Assembly: GCF_902833045.1 (NCBI RefSeq)
Contig: NZ_CADFDU010000016.1
Location: 1 to 64,000 of the forward strand
Length of the DNA stretch: 64,000 bases
Origin: Burkholderia sp. BCC0322
GTDB taxonomy: Bacteria > Pseudomonadota > Gammaproteobacteria > Burkholderiales > Burkholderiaceae
Reading direction: 5' to 3'
A program made the translations under genes and the position numbers. Shown one piece after another: positions 57,874 through 64,000 of this stretch. Position 1 is the first letter of the stretch. Each line of letters opens with the position of its first letter. The notes under the pieces are model-generated. The model was not told the origin of the DNA. It did no database searches and saw only the letters and a program-made list of their open reading frames with translations.

Positions 57874-58491
57874 TCAGAACGAGGAACCGGGCTCGCTAAG
57901 AAACGCCATCTCCTCGTCGCTCGACGCCCGACCGAGAATCGCGTTCCGGTGCGGAAAACGGCCGAAGCGCTCGACGACGGCCGCGTGCAGCACCGCGAAG
58001 CGGTGATAGCGCTCGCACCCTGCCTCGTCCCGGATGCCCGCGCACAGGCGCACGGCCTCGCGCTGGCTCTCGACCGTCTCGTCGTGCTCGAACGGCAGAT
58101 ACGCAAACGCGCGGTGATGCCCGCTCGGCAACTGCGCGTCCCAGCCGGCCGCAACGACGCGGCGCGCGAGCGCGAGTGCCTTCGGATCGGCTGCAAACGC
58201 GCGCGGGGTGCCGCGATGGATGTTGCGCGAGAACTGATCGAGCACGACGATCAACGCAAGCGCACCCGACGGCGAGCCTGCCCAGTGATCGCACGCGCCG
58301 TCGCACGCGGCGTCGAGCAATGCGCCGTAGCGCGTGCGCAGCACGTCGTCGAACGCCGCGCCGCCGTTGAACCAGACCTTGCGGTTCTGCCCGAATTCGG
58401 CCGAGCCCGGCTCACCGAACCAGAAATCCAGAATCTCCCGCGCGTGCGGATCGAGCGCCGCCGCGCCCGTCACCCCGGTGTCGATCGTCAT
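57874..58491 (-). CDS. DUF924 family protein
   Basis: A 205-residue, helical, TPR-like protein of the DUF924 family (ILDFWFGEPGS, LIVVLDQFSRNIHRGTPRAFAADPKAL, AFAYLPFEHDETVESQ). Function unknown. It shares four bases (ATGA) with the end of the alaX gene and so is translationally coupled to it. Confidence 0.87.
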   Translation of the reverse strand: MTIDTGVTGAAALDPHAREILDFWFGEPGSAEFGQNRKVWFNGGAAFDDVLRTRYGALLDAACDGACDHWAGSPSGALALIVVLDQFSRNIHRGTPRAFAADPKALALARRVVAAGWDAQLPSGHHRAFAYLPFEHDETVESQREAVRLCAGIRDEAGCERYHRFAVLHAAVVERFGRFPHRNAILGRASSDEEMAFLSEPGSSF

Positions 58492-59219
58492 GCAAACTCC
58501 AGCACGAGGCGCCGCGTGCGCGCACTCTTCTTTTCAAGTTTCGCGACGCGCAGCTCGCCGATTTCGGACGTGTTGCGCACATGCGTGCCACCGCACGGCT
58601 GCAGGTCGACCTGCTCGATGCGCAGCAGCCGCACACGGCCGAGGCCCATCGGCGGCTTCACGCTCATCGTGCGCACGAGGTCCGGCCGTGCGGCCATCTC
58701 GTCGTCGGTGATCCATTCGGTCGTGACCGGGTGTGCGCCGGCCACCAGGTCGGCGAGGCGCCGCTCGACGTCATCGCGATCGATCGGCTCGGAAGTCGCG
58801 AAATCGAGCCGCACGTAGTCGGCCGTCACGCTGCAGCCGTCGACCGCGTACGGCAGCACCGCGCACATCAGGTGTGCCGCCGTATGCAGCCGCATGTGGC
58901 GGTAGCGGCGCAGCCAGTCGATCTCCGCGACCACGCGCGTGCCCGGCACGAGCGCCGCGACACTCGCCTCCTGCCCCGGTACGGGCACGTGCACGGCGTC
59001 GTCGGGCGTCGCGCCGTCGAACCTGGCCTTGCGCGTATCGGCAATCGCGATCGGGCTGCCGTCGGGCAACGTCAGCGTGCCGGTGTCGCCGGCCTGGCCG
59101 CCGCCAAGCGGATAGAACACCGTGCGGTCGAGCCGGATGCCGTCGTCGCCGACGGCCAGGACGACCGCGTCGCATTGAGTGAGGTACGCGTCGTCGCGAA
59201 ACAGCGCTGTTGTCGTCAT
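58488..59219 (-). CDS. Alanyl-tRNA editing protein AlaX
   Basis: A 243-residue free-standing editing domain related to AlaRS, which deacylates Ser- or Gly-charged tRNA-Ala. Zinc-binding motifs are HTAAH (HxxxH, around residue 112) and CGGTH. The N-terminal beta-barrel (FYPLGGGQAGDTGTL) marks the longer AlaX type. Cytosolic. Paired with DUF924 by overlap. Confidence 0.92.
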   Translation of the reverse strand: MTTTALFRDDAYLTQCDAVVLAVGDDGIRLDRTVFYPLGGGQAGDTGTLTLPDGSPIAIADTRKARFDGATPDDAVHVPVPGQEASVAALVPGTRVVAEIDWLRRYRHMRLHTAAHLMCAVLPYAVDGCSVTADYVRLDFATSEPIDRDDVERRLADLVAGAHPVTTEWITDDEMAARPDLVRTMSVKPPMGLGRVRLLRIEQVDLQPCGGTHVRNTSEIGELRVAKLEKKSARTRRLVLEFA

Positions 59220-59324
59220 CGGGCGAGCCTCGTATCGATTGGGGGAAGCAGCCAGTGTCGCGCCGCTCGGCGCACGCGCCCAGACGCAGATTGTCCCGCG
59301 CGCGGGCGGCGGCGTACCGGTCGA

Positions 59325-59735
59325 TCAACCGGGCCGGTTGCGCATCCAGTCGGCCGTGTCGTAGAACGAATGCATGAGCCGCTCGCGCAGCGGCTCGGGC
59401 AGCCCGATGTCGTCCATCGCCCACGCCATGCAGCGCAGCCACTGGTCGCGCTCGACCGACGCGATCGGGAACGGCAGGTGCCGCGCGCGCAGCCGCGGAT
59501 GGCCGAACCGGCTGATGTAGTGGTCCGGGCCGCCGAGCCACCCGCACAGGAACCAGAACAGCTTGTCGCGCGAGCCGTCGAGCGATACCGGGTGCAGCGC
59601 GCGAATCTGCGCGAACTCGGGCTCGAGGTCCATCAGGTCGTAAAAGCGGTCCACCATTTCGCGCACGCGGGCTTCACCGCCCACGAGCTCGAACGCCGTC
59701 GGCTGCGACGGCGCATCGTCATTCACATCGGTCAT
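59325..59735 (-). CDS. Group II truncated haemoglobin
   Basis: A 136-residue globin. FELVGGEARVREMVDRFYDLMD opens the fold; the haem-binding His is in LRARHLPFPI, and the Trp in RDQWLRCMAWAMDD is typical of group II. Such globins bind oxygen and handle NO or peroxide. The ATG at 59735 was chosen as the family start. 43 bp after the permease gene. Confidence 0.92.
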   Translation of the reverse strand: MTDVNDDAPSQPTAFELVGGEARVREMVDRFYDLMDLEPEFAQIRALHPVSLDGSRDKLFWFLCGWLGGPDHYISRFGHPRLRARHLPFPIASVERDQWLRCMAWAMDDIGLPEPLRERLMHSFYDTADWMRNRPG

Positions 59736-59778
59736 ACGGATAGTCGGAAAACAGGGGCTTCGGGGCCGCCGGCGACGC

Positions 59779-62340
59779 TCATGCGTCGCGCAGGGACTGC
59801 AGCGCGGGGCGCCGCAACACATTATGCAGGCTCAGCCAGCCGGCCGCACCGGCGCACGCGACGCCGGCCACGATGCCGGCCGGCACGAGCCACGGATCGA
59901 CGGCGAGCTGGAAGTCGAACACGCGCGACGCAAGCACCCAGCCGACCGCGATCGCACCCGCCGATGCCAGCGCACCGGCCAGCGCGCCGACCACGACGAA
60001 CTCCGCGCGCTGCACCGCGTTGACCTGCGCCCGTGACGCGCCGAGCGCGCGCAGCAGCGCGGCTTCGCGCACCCGCTCGTCGCGCGTGCCGGCAAGCGCC
60101 GTGTACAGCACGAGCACGCCGGCCGCAAGCGTGAACGCGAACAGGAACTGCACCGCGCCGACCACCTGCAGCATCATCCGCTGCAACTGCGCGAGAATCG
60201 GCGCGACGTCGATCGCGGTCAGGTTCGGGTAGCGCGCGATCAGCGGATCGAGCAGCGCGGCGTCCGATGCCGGCAAATGGAAGCTCGTCAGGTACACGGC
60301 CGGGAAATCCTTCAGCACCGGCGGCGGCATCAGCACGAAGAAATTGACGCGGAACGAACCCCAGTCGAGCTTGCGCACACTCGTGATCGGCGCGTCGACC
60401 GTCAGCCCCGTCACGTCGAAACGCAGCACGTCGCCCGGCTTCACGTTCAGCGTCTTCGCGAGGCCCGCCTCGATCGACTTCTGCGGCGTGGCCGCGGTGC
60501 CGAACCAGCCGCCTTCGACGATCCGGTTGTCGGACGGCAGCTCGGTCGTATAAGACAGGTTGAACTCGCGGTCGACGAGCCGGCGCGCCTCCTCGGACGG
60601 GTACGCGTCCGGGTTCACCGGCTTGCCGTTGATCGCGACGAGCCGGCCGCGCACCATCGGCGCGGGCACCGCGTCGCGCACACCGTGCGCGCTCAGGTAG
60701 GCCGCGACGTCAGCGCGCTGGTCCGGCTGGATGTCGATCAGGAATTGATTCGGCGCATCGGGCGGTGTCGACTGCCGCCAGCCCGCGACGAGGTCGTTGC
60801 GCGTGATCGCGATCAGCAGCAGGCACATCAGGCCAAGCGCGAGCGCGGTGATCTGCAGCGCGCTGGCCGTGCCGCGCCGGTGCAGCGACGCGAGTGCGTA
60901 GCGCCAGCCGATGCCCGCGGCCACGCGTGCATTGCGCACCACGCGCGCGGCGGCGAACAGCACGAGCCGCGCGATCAGCGCGAAACCGACCAGCGCGCCG
61001 GCGAAACCGCCCGTGACGATCAGCCCGAGTTTCAGGTTGCCGGCGGCCACGATCAGCAGCCCCGCGAACAGCACGACACCGATCGCGTACGCGGCCCATG
61101 CCGTGCGCGACGCGTCGCCCCACTCGCGCCGCAGCACGCGCACCGGCGGCACGCGCGTGAGCGGCACGAGCGGCGGCAGCGCGAAGCCGAGCAGCAGCAC
61201 GAGCGCGACGCCCACGCCGATCAGCGCCGGCCACGGCGTGGGCGGCGGCAGCACCACGTCGATCAGGCCGCCGAGCGCGGCCAGCAACGCCCAGTGGCCG
61301 CCGTAGCCGAGCACCGCGCCTGCGGCGCCGGACACGATCCCGATGCCGGCGAATTCGAGTGCGAACAGCGCGCCGAGCGTGCGGCGGCTCACGCCGAGGC
61401 AGCGCATCGTCGCGCAGCCGTCGAGATGGCGCCGCATGTAGCGCTGCGCGGCCATCGCGATCGCGACCGCCGCGAGCAGCGCGGTGAGCAGTGCGACGAG
61501 CGTCAGGAAGTGGCGCGCACGATCCAGCGTCTGCCGCACCTGCGGCTGGCCCTCCTGCAACGACTCCAGACCGACGCCGCGCAGTTTCCCGCCGTCGACA
61601 CGTGCGTGCGCATACGCTTCGAAGCGCGCGACGGCCTGCTGGTCGCCGGCAACCAGCAGCCGGTACGTGACACGGCTGCCATAGCCCGTGAGCCCCGTCG
61701 CGGCCAGCTCGTCCGCGCGCATCATCAGTCGCGGCGAAAAATTGACGAAGGAAAAACCGCGATCGAGTTCGCGGGAGATCGAGGCGGCGACCTTGAACAC
61801 GCGCAGCCCGAGGCGCACCGTGTCCCCCGCTTTCAGGTGCAGCGCATCGAGCAGTGCCGGATCGGCCCACACGGTGCCGGGCGCGGGAATCCCGGCGGCC
61901 TTCTGCGCGACGGCAGCGCCGGCCGGCAGGATCTCGACCGCGCCGCGCAACGGATAGCCGGGGGACACGGCCTTCACGGCCGCGAGGCGCGAGGGCGCAG
62001 CGTCGGCCGCCTGCCCGCCGGTGGCGGACGCGATCATGCTCGGGAAGATTGCGGTCGTCGCGGTACGCAGGCCGAGCGCGCGGGCCTGCCCGTCGAACGA
62101 CGGATCGACGGGGCGATCGGCCCGCACGACGAAATCGGCGCCCAGCATCTGGCGCGCGTCGCGCTCGAGCCCCTGGCGCAGCCGGTCGGCGAGGAAGCCG
62201 ACGCTCGTCAGCGCCGCGACCGCGAGCACCAATGCAAGGACGAGCAGCGTCAACTCGCCCGCGCGCCAGTCGCGCGCGGTCATCCGTGCGGCCTGGCGGA
62301 CCAGGTCGCGCAGGCCGAAGCGGCCGGCAGGCGCGCTCAC
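59779..62340 (-). CDS. Large FtsX/LolC-type ABC transporter permease (YbbP-like), GTG start
   Basis: An 853-residue permease with two FtsX-type four-helix units around large periplasmic domains, about ten membrane segments in total (LTLLVLALVLAVAALTSVGFLADRLRQGL at the start; VQFLFAFTLAAGVLVLYTALAGTRDERVREAALLRALGASRAQV near the end). It matches the YbbP family, which works with the ATPase YbbA. No ATPase gene is next to it. The GTG at 62340 has a poor ribosome binding site; the ATG nineteen codons later is an alternative. Confidence 0.85.
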   Translation of the reverse strand: MSAPAGRFGLRDLVRQAARMTARDWRAGELTLLVLALVLAVAALTSVGFLADRLRQGLERDARQMLGADFVVRADRPVDPSFDGQARALGLRTATTAIFPSMIASATGGQAADAAPSRLAAVKAVSPGYPLRGAVEILPAGAAVAQKAAGIPAPGTVWADPALLDALHLKAGDTVRLGLRVFKVAASISRELDRGFSFVNFSPRLMMRADELAATGLTGYGSRVTYRLLVAGDQQAVARFEAYAHARVDGGKLRGVGLESLQEGQPQVRQTLDRARHFLTLVALLTALLAAVAIAMAAQRYMRRHLDGCATMRCLGVSRRTLGALFALEFAGIGIVSGAAGAVLGYGGHWALLAALGGLIDVVLPPPTPWPALIGVGVALVLLLGFALPPLVPLTRVPPVRVLRREWGDASRTAWAAYAIGVVLFAGLLIVAAGNLKLGLIVTGGFAGALVGFALIARLVLFAAARVVRNARVAAGIGWRYALASLHRRGTASALQITALALGLMCLLLIAITRNDLVAGWRQSTPPDAPNQFLIDIQPDQRADVAAYLSAHGVRDAVPAPMVRGRLVAINGKPVNPDAYPSEEARRLVDREFNLSYTTELPSDNRIVEGGWFGTAATPQKSIEAGLAKTLNVKPGDVLRFDVTGLTVDAPITSVRKLDWGSFRVNFFVLMPPPVLKDFPAVYLTSFHLPASDAALLDPLIARYPNLTAIDVAPILAQLQRMMLQVVGAVQFLFAFTLAAGVLVLYTALAGTRDERVREAALLRALGASRAQVNAVQRAEFVVVGALAGALASAGAIAVGWVLASRVFDFQLAVDPWLVPAGIVAGVACAGAAGWLSLHNVLRRPALQSLRDA

Positions 62341-62390
62341 CTCATGACCGGGTTGCCCGGCCGGCGGCTGCGCCGCGTGTCGCCGCTCCT

Positions 62391-63008
62391 TCAATCGCGC
62401 TTCCCCCCGATCGAGTTCAGCCGCGACACCATGTGGTTCGCCATGCCGCGAAAGCCGCCCGAGACGCCGCGCCACAGGCGCGGGAGCGCCCACGCGGAGG
62501 CCGCGATGAAGGCGGCAAGCAGCACGAGGAACGCGAGCGGAACGAAGAACGCGAGCACGAGCCCGCCGACCACGAGGCCGTCCTCGGTCGACGAGGCGAT
62601 CCAGTTCGAAATCGGTTCGGGCGACAGGTTGATCATCGCCCGCGTGCCGGCCTTCGCCACATGCGCGGCACCGGCGAGCGAGCCGCCCGCGAGCCCCGCG
62701 ACCGCGAGCACGGTCGGATCCGCATGGCCGAGCGCGCCGGCTGCGAGCACGGCGCCGGCCGGAATGCGGATGAAGGTGTGCACGGCATCCCACAGCGAGT
62801 CGAACGCGGGGATCTTGTCGGCAAGGAATTCAGTGACGGTGAGCACGGCTGCGGCGCCGATGACCCACGGCGACGTCAGGACGGCCAGCGTGTCGGGCAG
62901 GTGGAGCCAGCCGAACCGCGCCAGCACGCCGGCGATCAGCACCGTCAGGTACAGGCGCAGGCCGCTCGCCCACGCGAGCCCCGCGCCGAGCGAAATGGCT
63001 TCGATCAT
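62391..63008 (-). CDS. DUF4126 family membrane protein
   Basis: A 205-residue membrane protein (MIEAISLGAGLAWASGLRLYLTVLIAG..., PAFDSLWDAVHTFIRIPAGAVLAAGALG) with five to six hydrophobic segments, belonging to DUF4126; function unknown. AGGAGAG four bases before the ATG settles the start. It lies 50 bp upstream of the permease. Confidence 0.85.
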   Translation of the reverse strand: MIEAISLGAGLAWASGLRLYLTVLIAGVLARFGWLHLPDTLAVLTSPWVIGAAAVLTVTEFLADKIPAFDSLWDAVHTFIRIPAGAVLAAGALGHADPTVLAVAGLAGGSLAGAAHVAKAGTRAMINLSPEPISNWIASSTEDGLVVGGLVLAFFVPLAFLVLLAAFIAASAWALPRLWRGVSGGFRGMANHMVSRLNSIGGKRD

Positions 63009-63186
63009 GGCCCTCTCCTTGCACTTTCCGTGCGCTTTGCCGATTGATCGGATCGAGGCGGACAGACCAGCCGCGCGGCGCGTGGCGACCGGCACCGCGT
63101 GCCGCGAAAAGCACGACGGTATTCAGGCCCGAATGCGTTCCATTATAGACAGGCTGGACGGGCGGCACCGCGCAATTCCGCAGTGC

Positions 63187-63216
63187 GGCACCCCGGCACG
63201 GGGGCGCCGGGGTGCC
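63187..63216 (-). terminator. GC-rich hairpin after the exporter gene, likely terminator
   Basis: A perfect 10-bp stem (GGCACCCCGG, 63187-63196, with CCGGGGTGCC, 63207-63216) lies 5 bp past the stop codon but has no T run, so termination is not certain. Confidence 0.4.
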
Positions 63217-63220
63217 TTCG

Positions 63221-63541
63221 TCAGGCAGCCGACGACAGCTTGAGGCCGATCAGCCCCGCGACGATCAGCACAGCGCTCGCGACGCGCGCGACGGTCAGCG
63301 CCTCGCCCATCATCACGATGCCGAACACGAACGCACCGACCGCGCCGATGCCCGTCCACACCGCGTACGCGGTGCCGAGCGGCAACTGGCGCATCGCGAC
63401 CGCGAGCAGCCCGAAGCTGGCCAGCGCCGTCACGATCGTAAACACCGACGGACCGAGCTTCGTAAAACCGTCCGACGATTTCATGCCGGCCGCCCAGGCC
63501 ACTTCCAGCAAACCGGCAATGAACAACAACACCCACGCCAT
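63221..63541 (-). CDS. sugE: SMR family guanidinium exporter (Gdx/SugE)
   Basis: A 106-residue, four-helix small multidrug resistance protein (MAWVLLFIAGLLEVAWAAGMKSSDGFT). E13, the proton- and substrate-coupling Glu, is present. The KSSDGFTKL and GTAYAVWTGIGA segments mark the SugE/Gdx subtype, now known to export guanidinium. A guanidine-II riboswitch lies directly upstream, which supports the function independently. AAGGAGT precedes the ATG. Confidence 0.93.
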   Translation of the reverse strand: MAWVLLFIAGLLEVAWAAGMKSSDGFTKLGPSVFTIVTALASFGLLAVAMRQLPLGTAYAVWTGIGAVGAFVFGIVMMGEALTVARVASAVLIVAGLIGLKLSSAA

Positions 63542-63563
63542 CTCGACGTACTCCTTATCGGAT

Positions 63564-63607
63564 GGGGCCGTCCCCGTTGAAACGAATGACCCGGGGTCGT
63601 CCCCGGG
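63564..63607 (-). promoter_or_regulatory. Guanidine-II (mini-ykkC) riboswitch
   Basis: On the minus strand two hairpins stand in line: CCCGGGG-ACGA-CCCCGGG (63607-63590) and GGGG-ACGG-CCCC (63575-63564), 14 nt apart. Two GC-rich stems with ACGR tetraloops are the definition of the mini-ykkC motif, which binds guanidine. The second hairpin ends 8 nt before the AGGAG of the exporter gene, so control is probably at translation start. Confidence 0.88.
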
Positions 63608-63615
63608 CGGCGCCG

Positions 63616-63624
63616 AGTATAACA
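63616..63624 (-). promoter_or_regulatory. Extended -10 promoter of the riboswitch/exporter unit
   Basis: The minus strand reads TGTTATACT, an extended -10. The expected start site is at about 63609, immediately before the first riboswitch hairpin. Confidence 0.6.
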
Positions 63625-63686
63625 AGATGCTTACGGACGCGGCGCGTGGCCGGGGGCCGATCGGGGGCGCGACCGGCCGGGCCCGG

Positions 63687-63971
63687 TCAGTTCGATACGC
63701 GCTTCGGCGCGGCGCCGCCGACGCAGCGGTCATCGCGGTACAGCGCCCACTCCTCGCACACGCGACCATCCGTGAACACGCACATGCCGACCTGCCCGCT
63801 CGACAGGTTGCGGATCGTGTGGCGACCGCCGAGCTTGGCGCAATTGACCGACGCGGGATTGGCCATCGCCTGCTGGGACGACGACGGTTGCTGCCCGGGC
63901 GGCAGCGGTTGGGCGAACGCGCCAGACGCAGTCAGCGCCAGCGCACAGATGACGACCAGACGGACGGACAT
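63687..63971 (-). CDS. DUF333 domain-containing secreted protein
   Basis: A 94-residue protein with a signal peptide (VRLVVICALALTASGAFA) and the DUF333 domain: NPASVNCAKLGGRHTIRNL...GQVGMCVFTDGRVCEEWALYRDDRC. Four cysteines (about 44, 64, 73 and 83) could form two disulfides. Sometimes labelled putative haemolysin, which has no good support that I know of. GAGGAG precedes the ATG. Confidence 0.88.
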   Translation of the reverse strand: MSVRLVVICALALTASGAFAQPLPPGQQPSSSQQAMANPASVNCAKLGGRHTIRNLSSGQVGMCVFTDGRVCEEWALYRDDRCVGGAAPKRVSN

Positions 63972-64000
63972 TGCACGCTCCTCGTTTTCGTTCGCGGAAC

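Overview
This is a GC-rich stretch of a beta-proteobacterial main chromosome, almost certainly Burkholderia and most likely the Burkholderia cepacia complex. The pointers are the rRNA leader at the left edge, the tpiA-secG-tRNA-Leu-nuoA-N order, the rpsO-pnp pair, the ilvBHC-psd-pssA-leuA block and an M14 peptidase of the kind described from B. cenocepacia. The assignment rests on recognised gene families and gene order; no alignment was run. Genes are dense and intact. I see no insertion sequence, prophage, integrase, plasmid gene or CRISPR array, so this reads as conserved backbone.

Layout. 1-451: leftward promoter region and 5' leader of an rRNA operon whose genes lie outside the window. 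452-14589: mixed metabolic and regulatory genes: a DUF2863 protein, a LuxR-type regulator with a degenerate receiver, a CbiM-like membrane protein, a secreted protein with a lysine-rich tail, a cytosolic carboxypeptidase, yaaA, an orphan PIN protein, an aminotransferase, two GSTs, and a beta-oxidation-like cassette of two acyl-CoA dehydrogenases and two MaoC hydratases. 14726-30545: the complete 14-gene complex I operon nuoA-N, with DUF2818, a Nudix hydrolase and a DUF1178 gene beyond nuoN. 30700-36112: tRNA-Leu(GAG), secG, tpiA, a quinone oxidoreductase, pnp and rpsO. 36220-40772: a periplasmic binding protein, a lipoprotein, and a carbonic anhydrase/SulP bicarbonate pair. 40844-47846: leucine and branched-chain amino acid synthesis (leuA; ilvB-ilvH-ilvC) around the phosphatidylethanolamine genes psd and pssA. 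48201-50484: an ECF sigma operon with DUF3619, DUF3106 and RDD membrane proteins. 50710-57691: envelope lipid and glycan genes (metallophosphatase, GT4, DgkA, GT39) with a TetR-LOG-SDR unit. 57874-63971: DUF924, AlaX, truncated haemoglobin, a large FtsX-type permease, DUF4126, a guanidinium exporter and a DUF333 protein.

The most informative non-coding finds are (i) a 26-codon leucine-rich open frame (8 Leu, three of them the rare CTA codon) directly behind a promoter upstream of leuA, which looks like an attenuation leader peptide, and (ii) a guanidine-II (mini-ykkC) riboswitch, two hairpins with ACGA and ACGG loops, ahead of the Gdx/SugE exporter. The best candidate for a little-described system is the ECF sigma-DUF3619-DUF3106-RDD operon, whose layout matches a sigma factor, a membrane anti-sigma factor and an envelope sensor.
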